The notes: generated by a model not told the origin, from the sequence alone. DNA of 64,000 bases from Gallibacter sp963634825 (GCA_963634825.1 CAVHCP010000001.1:62001-126000); one strand, 5' to 3'; positions 16,663-26,650 are shown, numbered from the stretch's first letter. Translations and numbers: made by a program.

Positions 16663-18288
16663 ATGTATCGAAGATATACAAACTTGTACATTTTTATTGC
16701 CACGCCATCTGTTAAAACCTATCGTGCCGATCACATCTATGCCTTTTGCAGTCTCAACGGTCTTTTTGTCATCATCGCTTATATTAAAGTATATACATCC
16801 AATATCTTCTTTGTCTTTTTTTATATATGTGCGCATATGTTTTTTTTCGTCACCAAGATATGATATGGCATCAAGCTCGCAATTTTTTATCGCAAAAATC
16901 GGCTTTTCATTTTTATTGCCAAACGGTTCAAGCAGCTCTATTTGTGTCACAAGCTCTTCATCTATATCCTCAGGGTTTATCTCTACAAAAGAATCATCTT
17001 CCGAAGGCTTGATCTCCGGAATATAATCTTTCATTGTCTTTTCGACATTTTCTTGCAAGAGCTTTAAATTTTCTTTTTTTATGGAAAAACCACACGCCCC
17101 TCTGTGACCTCCGAACTTCTCGAAAATTTTGCTTTCCTTGCTCAAAATTTTAAATATATCTACTTCTTCTATGCTCCTGCAAGTGCCCTTATATATTTTT
17201 TTGTCCGCTTCGCTTTCTGTCACTATTGCAAATGGTTTTTGGCAATATTCCTTCATCTTGCCGGCTACTATTCCGCAAATACCCTCGTGAGCTTTTGGCA
17301 AATAAACGATCGGAAAGAGACTGTCAGTATAATCTCTTTCATATAGATCGATACACCTCTCATAATCATTTTCCTGTATTTTCTTCCTTTGGCTGTTTAG
17401 CTCTATCAAATTTTTTGCATATTCGCTCGCCTCTTTTTCATCACCTGATATGAGGCACTTAATCGCAATGTCTGTACTTCCCATTCGTCCTGCGGCATTG
17501 ATGCTCGGAATAACATAATATGCTAAGTTTTCAGAATTTATTTCATTATTTATCAGATTTTTTACGAGATAATCAAGACCCTTTCTCTTGCCAAGTAAAA
17601 TTTTATTTATTCCGTATTTTACTATTGTCCTATTCTCATCGACTAATGGCATCACATCAGCTATGGTACCTATAGCAACGAGATCAAGAAGCTCATTTAA
17701 AAATGCTTTTTCAAATCCGACCTCTCGCTGAAGCGCCTGCGCAAGCTTGAACACAACTCCGCAACCGGCAAGATGCTCAAATGGATAATCGCACCTCTTC
17801 TGCTTAGGATTTATTACAATAGTATCCTGCGGGAAGTTATCACCTTGGTTGTGATGGTCTGTGACAAGCACCTGCATACCTTTTTCCTTTGCATAGGCAA
17901 TTTCCTTTGCGCCAGTTATACCACAATCGACGGTCACTATCAGCTCAACGCCATCATTTTGGAGTCTGTCTATAGCCGTCATATTTAATCCATACCCTTC
18001 GTCAAATCTGCTCGGTATATAATATGTCACATCAGCTCCTATATGCCTCAACACTGTCAATAAAATAGATGTCGAGGTTATGCCGTCGACATCATAATCA
18101 CCATAGACGCAAATTTTTTTATCGTCACTTATAGCACTCAAAATCAAATCCACTCCTTCTTTCATACCAAAAAGCAGGAATGGATCATATGTAAGACGAG
18201 GAACAGGTGATAAAAATTCCTGTATTTTTTCATCACCTGTTATACCCCTTTTATTTAAAATCTGTAAAATTATTTTATTTGTGTTCAT
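16648..18288 (-). CDS. recJ: Single-stranded-DNA-specific exonuclease RecJ
   Basis: 546 residues, 5'-3' ssDNA exonuclease of the DHH superfamily. Motifs CVYGDYDVDGITST (about 60), VTVDCGITG, VTDHHNQGD (DHH) and the DHHA1 glycine motif FGGHRGACGFS are present, with a C-terminal OB domain. Short version of the family. It starts one base after the stop of the M23 gene and has no evident SD, so it probably depends on translational coupling. Confidence 0.95.
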   Translation of the reverse strand: MNTNKIILQILNKRGITGDEKIQEFLSPVPRLTYDPFLLFGMKEGVDLILSAISDDKKICVYGDYDVDGITSTSILLTVLRHIGADVTYYIPSRFDEGYGLNMTAIDRLQNDGVELIVTVDCGITGAKEIAYAKEKGMQVLVTDHHNQGDNFPQDTIVINPKQKRCDYPFEHLAGCGVVFKLAQALQREVGFEKAFLNELLDLVAIGTIADVMPLVDENRTIVKYGINKILLGKRKGLDYLVKNLINNEINSENLAYYVIPSINAAGRMGSTDIAIKCLISGDEKEASEYAKNLIELNSQRKKIQENDYERCIDLYERDYTDSLFPIVYLPKAHEGICGIVAGKMKEYCQKPFAIVTESEADKKIYKGTCRSIEEVDIFKILSKESKIFEKFGGHRGACGFSIKKENLKLLQENVEKTMKDYIPEIKPSEDDSFVEINPEDIDEELVTQIELLEPFGNKNEKPIFAIKNCELDAISYLGDEKKHMRTYIKKDKEDIGCIYFNISDDDKKTVETAKGIDVIGTIGFNRWRGNKNVQVCISSIHLTEK

Positions 18289-18289
18289 A

Positions 18290-19417
18290 TTATAAATAGT
18301 TTAATGGATTTACCGGTGTACCATTTACACGAATCTCAAAGTGACAATGAGGACCTGAAGAATTTCCTGTACTGCCGGCATATGCAACCACCTGTGCTTT
18401 GCTGACCTTTTGTCCTACGCTGACAGCTATCCTGCTATTGTGCGCATATCCTGTCGACATACCATTGCCGTGGTCTATTAGAACGAAATTGCCATATCCG
18501 CCAAGCCAGCCTGCATAAATAACCTTGCCTGCCTTTGAAGCATGTATAGGTGTACCTGTAGAAACAGCAATATCAAGTCCTAAATGAGGTACTGTATCCC
18601 ACTTTGCATTAAATGCACCAAAGCCTCTTGATATCCTGCCGCTGCACGGATATCCAAATCCCTGACCTGATTCGCTTGGGGAAGGAGTATATCCGCCACC
18701 GCCACTACTGCTGCCTCCGCTACTGCTGCTGCTCGAATTTTTCTTAATCATAGCTGCTATTTTAGCCGAGTCGGCACGCCAAGTATCTATCTTATCTTCG
18801 AGACTTGAATTCTCCGAATTTATCTCTTTGTTTAATGACGCGAGTTTTTCGTAGCTTGCATCAAGCTCCTCTTGCTTTTTATTTAGCTCTGTTTGCTTTG
18901 CTGTTAAAGTTTTTGCTACATCATTTAAAGCATCATGTTTTGTCTTTAACTTTGCAACTACATCTTTGTCGCTCTTGAAAAGATATTGCACCATCGAAAA
19001 GTTGTTAAACAAATCCGAAATATTATCCGAGCTTAGCATTACATCCACAAGCCCGAGGCTACCGCTCTTATACATAGTTCTGAGTCTTGATGAGAGATCT
19101 TTATTTCCTTTTTCGAGCTCCTGTGCCGCTGCCTCAAGCTTATCATTTGCTTTTTTTACCTCTGACTCAAGTGCGTCAACTTCCTCCTGAGACGCATCTA
19201 TCTGAGACTGTATTTTTTTCATTTTAGCATTATTTTCTGCCTTTGTTTCGTTATTTTCGTCTATCTGATCCTGCGCATTATCTATCTTTTTTTGCAAGCT
19301 CTTTTGTGTTTCCTTCGCACTTACCTCTTTGATGCCTGCAACCGCAATAAACAGCGTCAGTACCATCGTAAGTGACAATACGATACATAATGCCTTTCTT
19401 AAAGCTCCTTCTCTCAT
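18290..19417 (-). CDS. Secreted M23 murein hydrolase with coiled coil (FtsEX-dependent type)
   Basis: 375 residues. Signal peptide (1-34), a long heptad-rich coiled coil (35-215), a Ser/Gly linker, then an M23/LytM domain with the zinc ligands in HLGLDIAVSTG, YAHNS and the final GPHCHFEIR. This is the architecture of PcsB/CwlO/EnvC proteins, whose coiled coil docks on FtsX so that FtsE ATP hydrolysis triggers peptidoglycan cutting at division. It is the gene directly after ftsE-ftsX here (58-base gap), which supports that assignment. GGAGG upstream of ATG. Confidence 0.9.
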   Translation of the reverse strand: MREGALRKALCIVLSLTMVLTLFIAVAGIKEVSAKETQKSLQKKIDNAQDQIDENNETKAENNAKMKKIQSQIDASQEEVDALESEVKKANDKLEAAAQELEKGNKDLSSRLRTMYKSGSLGLVDVMLSSDNISDLFNNFSMVQYLFKSDKDVVAKLKTKHDALNDVAKTLTAKQTELNKKQEELDASYEKLASLNKEINSENSSLEDKIDTWRADSAKIAAMIKKNSSSSSSGGSSSGGGGYTPSPSESGQGFGYPCSGRISRGFGAFNAKWDTVPHLGLDIAVSTGTPIHASKAGKVIYAGWLGGYGNFVLIDHGNGMSTGYAHNSRIAVSVGQKVSKAQVVAYAGSTGNSSGPHCHFEIRVNGTPVNPLNYL

Positions 19418-19475
19418 TTAAGCCTCCTTTTTGTTTCTTTTCTTATCATTTCATCTTGTTGCATATACTATTTTA

Positions 19476-20369
19476 CTATTTTGTATCGAGGAATCTCCTC
19501 ATTGAAATCATACTTCCCCAAGCACCTATGCTTATGCCAAGGGCTATAAATATCAAAACTAAGTTAAATGCCAAAAATCCGAGCGGTACAAGTGATACCG
19601 AGAGTATCGAGAGTACATCTGCCCCTATAAATTTCTTTACGGACGCATATATTAAAACAATCAAGCCTGATGAAATTATCGCCGAAAAGAATCCTATCAA
19701 TATACCCTCGAGCAAAAATGGTGCCCTTATAAACCAGTTCGTCGCTCCGACATATTTCATAATTATGATCTCATCAGATCTGTTAAATACTGTCAACTTG
19801 ATAGTATTAGATACTACTATAATCGATACGAGGATCAATATTGCCATAACTATAACCGCAGCAATCTGAAATCCTTTTGTCGCAGATACGAGTTTTTCGA
19901 CCGTATCCTTGTAGAAATTGACATCCTCTGCCCCGGTTATCTTTTCTGCTTTTGCGGCAACCGTATCAGCATCTTCAAGCGAATTAACAGTTATTACTAT
20001 CGAGTTTGGAAGAGGATTTGTCGATAAACCGTCTAACAGATAACCATTATCGCCCCATCTTACCTTTAGTATTTCCAGAGCCTCTGCCTTTGTCCTGACA
20101 GTTACGGTATCAACCTGATCCCATTTTTCGACATCTTCTTTAGTCTTATTTATTTGATCCATCGAAACTTCGTCCTTAAAAAAGACCTCGATGTTATTAT
20201 AATCATTTTTTACAGTTTCGGCAGCAGTATTGATATTTACTATAAGCATAAAGAATATGCCAAGGATTATCATCATCGCTGTTATCGCAAAAAACGATGT
20301 AGCTGTCATACCCTTATTTCTTCTTATCTGTTTGAAAGCCTGTTTTAGTGAATACGAAAACTTACTCAT
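19476..20369 (-). CDS. ftsX: Cell division protein FtsX
   Basis: 297 residues: N-terminal cytoplasmic helix, first membrane segment (about 25-45), extracellular loop of about 120 residues that in relatives binds the hydrolase coiled coil, then three membrane segments. I start it at MSKFSYSL (20369), with GGAGG 8 bases upstream inside the end of ftsE; upstream in-frame ATGs are too near or lack an SD. Overlaps ftsE by 8 bases. Confidence 0.94.
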   Translation of the reverse strand: MSKFSYSLKQAFKQIRRNKGMTATSFFAITAMMIILGIFFMLIVNINTAAETVKNDYNNIEVFFKDEVSMDQINKTKEDVEKWDQVDTVTVRTKAEALEILKVRWGDNGYLLDGLSTNPLPNSIVITVNSLEDADTVAAKAEKITGAEDVNFYKDTVEKLVSATKGFQIAAVIVMAILILVSIIVVSNTIKLTVFNRSDEIIIMKYVGATNWFIRAPFLLEGILIGFFSAIISSGLIVLIYASVKKFIGADVLSILSVSLVPLGFLAFNLVLIFIALGISIGAWGSMISMRRFLDTK

Positions 20370-21090
20370 CGTCATCACCTCCCAGGATTTCGTCAAGACC
20401 GTTATCTGTATCCTCATATAGCTTGTATTCGCCTATATCATCTCTAACGATCTTGCCTTGATTTATAGTTACAACTCTCTTTTTCATCCTGTCTACTATG
20501 TCCTGTGCGTGTGTAACCATAACTATTGTAGTCCCTCTTTTATTTATTTCATTTAAAAGTGTCATTATTTCCCATGCTGTCGCAGGATCAAGGTTACCTG
20601 TCGGTTCGTCTGCAATAAGCATTGACGGCTTATTTATAATAGCTCTTGCTATTGCTACCCTCTGCTGTTCTCCCGCCGAAAGCTCATCCGGAAACATATC
20701 CTTTTTTGATGATATACCCATCAGACTCAATGCTCTTGGCACCTGCTTTTTTATCTGTCTTTTGGATTTGTGAACAATCTCCATTGCAAATGCAACATTT
20801 TCAAAAACTGTTTTATTAGGAAGTAGTCTAAAGTCTTGAAAAATCATACCGATATTTCTTCTGTGTATCGGCAAAAGTCTGCTGGAAAGATTTACAACAT
20901 CCCTTCCCATAACTTCTATCGAGCCTTCGTCTGCATCTATCTCCTTCATAATAAGCTTTATAAATGTGGATTTGCCCGCTCCGCTCGGTCCGACCAAGAA
21001 TACGAACTCTCCACGATTTATTTCGATACAAACATCCTCAAGCCCGACATTTGTAGCGTACCTTTTTGTAACATGATCAAATTTTATCAT
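20362..21090 (-). CDS. ftsE: Cell division ATP-binding protein FtsE
   Basis: 242-residue ABC ATPase. Walker A GPSGAGKS, signature LSAGEQQRVAIARA, Walker B MLIADEPTGNLD and switch His VTHAQD. Typical FtsE starts MIKFDHVTKRY. C-terminal extension is acidic. Overlaps the upstream transketolase stop by 4 bases (ATGA). Confidence 0.96.
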   Translation of the reverse strand: MIKFDHVTKRYATNVGLEDVCIEINRGEFVFLVGPSGAGKSTFIKLIMKEIDADEGSIEVMGRDVVNLSSRLLPIHRRNIGMIFQDFRLLPNKTVFENVAFAMEIVHKSKRQIKKQVPRALSLMGISSKKDMFPDELSAGEQQRVAIARAIINKPSMLIADEPTGNLDPATAWEIMTLLNEINKRGTTIVMVTHAQDIVDRMKKRVVTINQGKIVRDDIGEYKLYEDTDNGLDEILGGDDDE

Positions 21091-22022
21091 TTGAACAATT
21101 CCTTTCTTGCTTTATTCACTATTTCATCTGCGCTCATCTTGTATTTTGCAAGTAGCTCTTTTGGCTTTCCTGATTCGCCATATGTGTCATTTTGACCTAC
21201 CATTGCAATTTTGCAAGGCGCATTTGTTGCAGTTACCTCTGCAACGGCACTGCCAAGTCCGCCTATTATAGAATGCTCCTCGGCTGTAATTATAAAACCT
21301 GTCTCATTTGACGCTTTTATGATTGCTTCCTTGTCGATTGGCTTTATCGTATGCATATCTATAACCTGTGCATTTATGCCGTCTTTTTGCAATATATCAG
21401 CGGCGATCATAGCTTCATTAACCATAATCCCTGTTGCTATTATACTCACATCGCTTCCATTTTTCAACAAATGGGCTTTGCCTATTTCAAGTTTCACATT
21501 ATCATCATAGAAAACGGGCACTGCCGCTCTGCCGAGTCTGACGTATGCCGGACCTTGCATATTTATAGCTTGTCTAAGCAACTGCTTTGCGCTGACATCA
21601 TCACAAGGATTTAATACTGTCATTCCCGGAATAGTACGCATAAGAGCCAAATCCTCAAATGTCTGGTGACTGGCACCATCCTCACCTACTGTTATACCTG
21701 CGTGAGAAGCACAAATTTTGACATTTGCTCTCGTATATCCAATCGAATTTCTTATGATTTCAAATGCTCTTTCGGCCGCAAACATCGCAAATGTAGATGC
21801 GCATACAGTCTTGCCGGAAAGCGCTATACCTGCCGCCATAGCATAAAGATTTTGCTCGGCTATACCGGCATTAAAAAATCTTTCGGGATAAACTTTTTTA
21901 AATTCGCCTGTTTTTGTTGAGCCCGAGAGATCCGCATCCATTACTACAAGATTTGGATTTTCTCCTCCCATTTCCACAAGGATTTCTCCATACGACTGTC
22001 TTGTTGCTATTTTATCTGCCAT
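21087..22022 (-). CDS. Transketolase, C-terminal (pyrimidine-binding) subunit
   Basis: 311 residues. Holds the Pyr and C-terminal domains of transketolase; the catalytic Glu is in GIAEQNLYAMAAGIAL, and CASHAGITVGEDGASHQ and IITAEEHSIIGGLG are family blocks. It must pair with the gene just upstream to give one active ThDP enzyme of the non-oxidative pentose phosphate pathway. ATG directly follows the upstream stop with AGGGGG as SD. Confidence 0.95.
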   Translation of the reverse strand: MADKIATRQSYGEILVEMGGENPNLVVMDADLSGSTKTGEFKKVYPERFFNAGIAEQNLYAMAAGIALSGKTVCASTFAMFAAERAFEIIRNSIGYTRANVKICASHAGITVGEDGASHQTFEDLALMRTIPGMTVLNPCDDVSAKQLLRQAINMQGPAYVRLGRAAVPVFYDDNVKLEIGKAHLLKNGSDVSIIATGIMVNEAMIAADILQKDGINAQVIDMHTIKPIDKEAIIKASNETGFIITAEEHSIIGGLGSAVAEVTATNAPCKIAMVGQNDTYGESGKPKELLAKYKMSADEIVNKARKELFK

Positions 22023-22841
22023 TTATTTATTCCCCCTGATTTCTGCTAATGCCACCTTGAGCTGTTCTTCATTTGGTGCTTTGCCGTGCCAGCCCGCTTC
22101 ATCCTTCATAAATGATACTCCCATACCCTTGTGAGTTTTTGCAATAATGCAAGACGGCTTTGTCTTTTCGGCTCTCGCATGCTCAAATCCTCTCTTGATG
22201 TCATCCATATCATGTCCGTCTATAAGCACTACATCCCAGCCAAACGCTTTTAGCTTTTCGTCAATAGGCTTTACCGTCATAACATCATCATTTTTGCCGT
22301 CTATCTGAAGTCCGTTCCAGTCGATTATTGCTGTCAGATTTGCGAGCTTGTAGTGTGATGCCGCCATAAATGCCTCCCAAACTATGCCCTCCTGTATCTC
22401 TCCGTCTCCAAGTAGCGCGTAAACTCTGCGATCTTTGGCATCGAGCTTATCTGCAATCGCCATACCGACTGCCGATGAGATGCCTTGTCCAAGCGAGCCT
22501 GTCGACATTTCAACGCCCGGTACCTTGTCTCTTGAAGGATGACCCTGAAACTTGCTGCCGAGTTTCCTGAGCGTCAGCACATCTTCCTTCGGGAAGTATC
22601 CTCTTTCTGCTAATGTTGCATATAAAACAGGTGCGGCGTGTCCCTTTGAAAGAACAAATCTGTCTCTTCCTTCCATTTTTGGATTTTGGGGATCTATATT
22701 CATTTCCTCAAAATAAAGAACTGTCATTATGTCAGCCGCCGAAAGCGAACCTCCGGGATGTCCGGAACCGGCCTCATATATGGCCTTTATCAAGGTCTCC
22801 CTTATGTTTTTTGCAATTTCCTTTAAGTCATTAGTTTTCAT
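22023..22841 (-). CDS. Transketolase, N-terminal (ThDP-binding) subunit
   Basis: 272 residues. Pyrophosphate domain with SGHPGGSLSAADIMT, the His of SKGHAAP, and the ThDP motif GDGEIQEGIVWEA...WNGLQ. The two-gene transketolase is common in anaerobic Firmicutes and archaea. TAGGAG precedes the ATG. Overlaps nnrD by 11 bases. Confidence 0.95.
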   Translation of the reverse strand: MKTNDLKEIAKNIRETLIKAIYEAGSGHPGGSLSAADIMTVLYFEEMNIDPQNPKMEGRDRFVLSKGHAAPVLYATLAERGYFPKEDVLTLRKLGSKFQGHPSRDKVPGVEMSTGSLGQGISSAVGMAIADKLDAKDRRVYALLGDGEIQEGIVWEAFMAASHYKLANLTAIIDWNGLQIDGKNDDVMTVKPIDEKLKAFGWDVVLIDGHDMDDIKRGFEHARAEKTKPSCIIAKTHKGMGVSFMKDEAGWHGKAPNEEQLKVALAEIRGNK

Positions 22842-23655
22842 CTGTTTCTCCTACCTGTTTAAATGCTCTCGGAATGTTTGCCAATATATCCATGGCTGTC
22901 ATTCCTATTTCTCCTATTTCGGTTGCGGCAATATCGCCTGCTAACCCATGTATGTATACGCCAAGCTTTGCCGCATCATATCCGTCATATCCCTGTGCCA
23001 AAAGGGAGGCTATAACACCTGTCAAAACGTCACCTGCGCCACCTGTTGCCATGCCCGGATTTCCCGTATCGTTTACATAAACTTTATTCTCGTCAAGCAC
23101 AAGCGTGTTGTGACCTTTCATTACAACAACAGTTCCAAACGCCTCCTGTATCTCTATGCCTGCCTTTTCTCTTTCTTCTTCTTTTATTTTTTCGACCTCA
23201 AGCAGCCTAGCCGCTTCGCCCGCATGCGGTGTCAAAACGACTTGCGCCCTTGCCTGCTTTAGGTTGCCATAAAGCGAGTATTTCATAACACAGTTGAGCC
23301 CGTCTGCGTCAAGCACAAGCTTGCCCTCGTACTCATTTAAAACTTTTTTTAGCATCGGGATATTTTCTTTATTTTGTCCTATCCCGGAGCCGAGTGCTAT
23401 CGCTTCATAATCATTTAGCATCTCAAGCGCGGGGCCTCTTTCTATGCAAGTTGCCTCAGGCACATTTATCTGCAATATATTAAATATTTCCGGCGGTACC
23501 GCAAATCTGACAAGACCTGCTCCTGATTTTATAACCGCCTTGCCACACATCGAAGCGGCGCCTGCCATTCCGACCGAACCGGCTATTACCAAAACCTTGC
23601 CGTATGTACCTTTGTGAGTCTGCTTTTCTCTCTTTTTTAAAACAAATTTATTCAT
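22831..23655 (-). CDS. nnrD: ADP-dependent (S)-NAD(P)H-hydrate dehydratase
   Basis: 274 residues of the ribokinase-like YjeF C-terminal family; repairs hydrated NAD(P)H using ADP. Blocks: GTYGKVLVIAGS, LTPHAGEAARLL (substrate side), and the nucleotide motif PGMATGGAGDVLTG. There is no fused or adjacent YjeF N-terminal epimerase domain, unlike many bacterial Nnr proteins. ATG immediately follows the mgtE stop. Confidence 0.92.
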   Translation of the reverse strand: MNKFVLKKREKQTHKGTYGKVLVIAGSVGMAGAASMCGKAVIKSGAGLVRFAVPPEIFNILQINVPEATCIERGPALEMLNDYEAIALGSGIGQNKENIPMLKKVLNEYEGKLVLDADGLNCVMKYSLYGNLKQARAQVVLTPHAGEAARLLEVEKIKEEEREKAGIEIQEAFGTVVVMKGHNTLVLDENKVYVNDTGNPGMATGGAGDVLTGVIASLLAQGYDGYDAAKLGVYIHGLAGDIAATEIGEIGMTAMDILANIPRAFKQVGETDEN

Positions 23656-25044
23656 CTACATAATCCCCAAAAACTTTCCTGCAAGGAATAGATATGCGCC
23701 TATCGAAACCATATCTGTAAGAGATGAAATCATAGGACTTGCCATGAGCGCAGGGTCGATGCCTATCCTTTTTGCAGCCATAGGCAACATACTACCTATG
23801 CACTTTGCCGCAACTACTATCACTATCATAGCAATCGACACTGTTATGGCAATCTGAAGCTGCAACGGATTGCCTCTCTGCTCAAACATAACTCTTGCAA
23901 AATTTAAAATACTTAAGCTAAGTCCGACTACAAAACTTATTCTAAATTCTTTCCACAAAACCCTCATCGAATCTTTTAGCTGTATATCGCCGACCGAAAG
24001 TCCGCGTATGATAAGAGTAGATGACTGCGAACCGGAGTTGCCGCCTGTACCCATAAGCATCGGCATATATATTACAAGCGTAGGTATCTGGGAAAGAGTT
24101 TCCTCTGAGCTTGCTATAATGCTTCCTGTAAAAATATATGACAGCATCAAAAAGAATAGCCATGGGAACCTGTTTTTTACCTGCTGCCACACGCTCATAT
24201 CGAGATATTCTGTGTCAGAGTCGTCAAGTACGCCGGCCATTCTTTCTATATCCTCTGTTGCTTCCTCTTCGATGACTTCAAATATATCGTCGACTGTTAT
24301 GATACCGACAAGTCTTTCTTCGTTATCCACAACCGGAATAGCCAAAAAGCCGTATTTTTTGAATTTTTCGGATACGTCCTCTTGGTCCTCATATACATTG
24401 ATAGAAACTATATCCGTATGCATGATTTCTGAAATCAAAACATCATCGTCCGTAATAACGAGTGTTTTTAATGAAACTATTCCTTCAAGAATCCTGCCCT
24501 GCGATTTGACATAACATGTGTATACAGTTTCGGAATCCATACCAACCTTTTTTATATGCTCCATCGCCCTTTTGACAGTCCAGCTTTGCTCAAGGCTGAT
24601 ATAGTCAGGCGTCATCAATGTGCCCGCCGAATCCTCAGGGTAATTTAAAAATGTATTTATAAGGCTTCTCTCGTTTTTAGGAGTTCTCTCTAAAATTTTA
24701 TCCACAAGATTTGCCGGCAACTCCTCTAAAACGTCAATCTTATCGTCAAAGTCAAGCTCATCTATAATATATCTGATTTCTGTATCTGTAATGGCATTTA
24801 TTATAAGCACTTGGTCGTCGGAAGGCAGATAAGAAAAAACTTCAACCGAAGTGTCCTTTGGTAACAATCTAAAAATTATAACCGTTTCATTGATACCGAC
24901 TTCCTCTAAACTCTCCTCGAGGATTTCTGCTATATCCGCACTATTAAAATTAAGGAGCTTCTCTCTTATGGTTTTAAAATGCTTTTCTTTGGCAAGTTCG
25001 ACTATTTCTTCTGTCGCTTTATCAAACATTTCTTTTTCTTCCAT
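23656..25044 (-). CDS. mgtE: Magnesium transporter MgtE
   Basis: 462 residues: N domain (acidic helices 20-135), two CBS domains (about 140-260) that sense Mg2+, and five membrane helices starting near residue 290 with the selectivity motif PMLMGTGGNSGSQS and a second PMAAKRIGIDPALMASP region. GGAGG precedes the ATG. The predicted leader is only about 40 bases, too short for an M-box riboswitch. First gene of an operon leading to ftsEX and recJ. Confidence 0.96.
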   Translation of the reverse strand: MEEKEMFDKATEEIVELAKEKHFKTIREKLLNFNSADIAEILEESLEEVGINETVIIFRLLPKDTSVEVFSYLPSDDQVLIINAITDTEIRYIIDELDFDDKIDVLEELPANLVDKILERTPKNERSLINTFLNYPEDSAGTLMTPDYISLEQSWTVKRAMEHIKKVGMDSETVYTCYVKSQGRILEGIVSLKTLVITDDDVLISEIMHTDIVSINVYEDQEDVSEKFKKYGFLAIPVVDNEERLVGIITVDDIFEVIEEEATEDIERMAGVLDDSDTEYLDMSVWQQVKNRFPWLFFLMLSYIFTGSIIASSEETLSQIPTLVIYMPMLMGTGGNSGSQSSTLIIRGLSVGDIQLKDSMRVLWKEFRISFVVGLSLSILNFARVMFEQRGNPLQLQIAITVSIAMIVIVVAAKCIGSMLPMAAKRIGIDPALMASPMISSLTDMVSIGAYLFLAGKFLGIM

Positions 25045-25090
25045 GAGAACCTCCTTTCCTGCTTTAAAATGTCAAAAAACATACAATAAA

Positions 25091-25119
25091 ATTATACGAT
25101 TTTTCGACACTTTTTTCAA
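25091..25119 (-). promoter_or_regulatory. mgtE operon promoter
   Basis: Minus-strand TTGAAA (25114-25119), 17 bases, TATAAT (25091-25096); start near 25084. Confidence 0.8.
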
Positions 25120-25175
25120 GGTGTAATTAGGCAAAAATTGGTTATTTGCAATAAAATTTAGGGAGTAATAGTTCC

Positions 25176-25204
25176 TTGACGATTTTGCTCGTAAATGGTA
25201 TCAT
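25176..25204 (+). promoter_or_regulatory. gdhA promoter
   Basis: TTGACG (25176-25181), 17 bases, TATCAT (25199-25204). Divergent from the mgtE promoter with about 57 bases between -35 boxes. SD AAAGGAG lies 9 bases before the gdhA ATG. Confidence 0.8.
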
Positions 25205-25258
25205 AATACCGTTAAATATATCTAATTTTAAATTCTATAAACAAAGGAGACGACGGAT

Positions 25259-26605
25259 ATGTCAAATAAGTACATTGAAAGAGTTATCGAAGATTGTAAA
25301 AAGAACAATCCGGGTGAAATCGAATTTCATCAGACAGTAGAAGAAGTTCTTCATTCACTTGCACCAGTTATCGAAAAGCATCCTGAATACGAAGAAAATG
25401 CTATTCTCGAAAGACTCGTAGAACCTGAAAGAGGCGTTACTTTCAAAGTAACTTGGGTTGACGACAATGGCAAGATCCAGGTAAACAAGGGATACAGATA
25501 TCAGTTCAACAGTGCTATCGGACCTTACAAAGGCGGTTTGAGATTTGCACCAAACGTATATCCTGGTATCATCAAGTTCTTGGGATTTGAGCAGATCTTC
25601 AAAAACAGCTTGACTGGTCTTCCAATCGGTGGCGGTAAAGGTGGTGCTGACTTCGATCCAAACGGCAAGTCAGATGCTGAAGTTATGAGATTCTGCCAGG
25701 CTTTCATGACAGAGCTTTACAGACACATCGGACCTTCAACAGACGTTCCTGCTGGTGACCTTGGTGTTGGCGGCAGAGAAATCGGATATCTATTCGGTCA
25801 GTACAAGAAGATCGTAAACAGATACGAAGGCGTTCTTACTGGTAAAGGCCTATCATGGGGCGGTCTAAACGGAAGAACAGAAGCTACAGGTTATGGTATC
25901 GTTTACTATGCAAACGAAATGCTTGAAGCATGTGGCGAAAAGCTTGCAGGTAAAACTGTTGCTGTTTCTGGTTTTGGTAACGTATCTTGGGGTACTGTTG
26001 CTAAGCTAAATGAACTTGGAGCTAAGGTTATCACTATCTCAGGTCCTGATGGATACATCCTTGACGAAGATGGTGTTTCTGGCGACAAAGTTGATTACAT
26101 GCTTGAGCTCAGAGCTTCAGGAAAGAATATTTGCTCACCTTATGCTGAGAAATATCCTAATGCAAAATTCGTTGCTGGCAAGAAGCCTTGGGAAGTTAAA
26201 GCAGATCTTTATATCCCTTGCGCTACTCAGAATGAAATCCAGCTCGAAGATGCTAAGACAATCGTAGCTAGCGGATGTAAGTTCGTTTGCGAAGGCTCAA
26301 ACATGTCTTCAACTAACGAAGCAATCGCTTACCTACAGGAAAACAAGGTTGTTGTTGGTCCTTCAAAGGCTGCTAATGCCGGTGGTGTTGCTTGCTCATG
26401 TATCGAAATGGGACAGAATGCAGGAAAGACTGTATTTACTCCAGCTCAGGTACATGCTCAGCTAAAAGACATCATGGTAAACATTCACAAAGAATGTAAA
26501 GAAGCTGCTGAAGAATATGGCTTTGGTTACAACCTAGTTGCAGGTGCTAACATCGCTGGATTCCTAAAGGTTGCAGATGCTATGTTGGCTCAGGGTATTT
26601 GCTAA
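25259..26605 (+). CDS. gdhA: NADP-type glutamate dehydrogenase
   Basis: 448 residues, hexameric class I enzyme interconverting 2-oxoglutarate plus ammonia and glutamate. Substrate/catalytic blocks: SAIGPYKGGLRF, LPIGGGKGGADFDP (catalytic Lys), VPAGDLGVGGREIGYLFG; Rossmann motif VSGFGNVSWG. Codon use is visibly biased (AAG for Lys, AAC for Asn, GCT/GGT) compared with neighbouring genes, as expected for a very highly expressed gene. Monocistronic, with its own promoter and terminator. Confidence 0.97.
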   Translation: MSNKYIERVIEDCKKNNPGEIEFHQTVEEVLHSLAPVIEKHPEYEENAILERLVEPERGVTFKVTWVDDNGKIQVNKGYRYQFNSAIGPYKGGLRFAPNVYPGIIKFLGFEQIFKNSLTGLPIGGGKGGADFDPNGKSDAEVMRFCQAFMTELYRHIGPSTDVPAGDLGVGGREIGYLFGQYKKIVNRYEGVLTGKGLSWGGLNGRTEATGYGIVYYANEMLEACGEKLAGKTVAVSGFGNVSWGTVAKLNELGAKVITISGPDGYILDEDGVSGDKVDYMLELRASGKNICSPYAEKYPNAKFVAGKKPWEVKADLYIPCATQNEIQLEDAKTIVASGCKFVCEGSNMSSTNEAIAYLQENKVVVGPSKAANAGGVACSCIEMGQNAGKTVFTPAQVHAQLKDIMVNIHKECKEAAEEYGFGYNLVAGANIAGFLKVADAMLAQGIC

Positions 26606-26650
26606 TCGATAACTACGATAACAATACTTAGAGAAATTAGATAATATTAA

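Noticed and set aside
25045..25090. M-box magnesium riboswitch upstream of mgtE
   Set aside because: The promoter predicts a leader of only about 40 bases, too short for that RNA, and no matching fold is seen.
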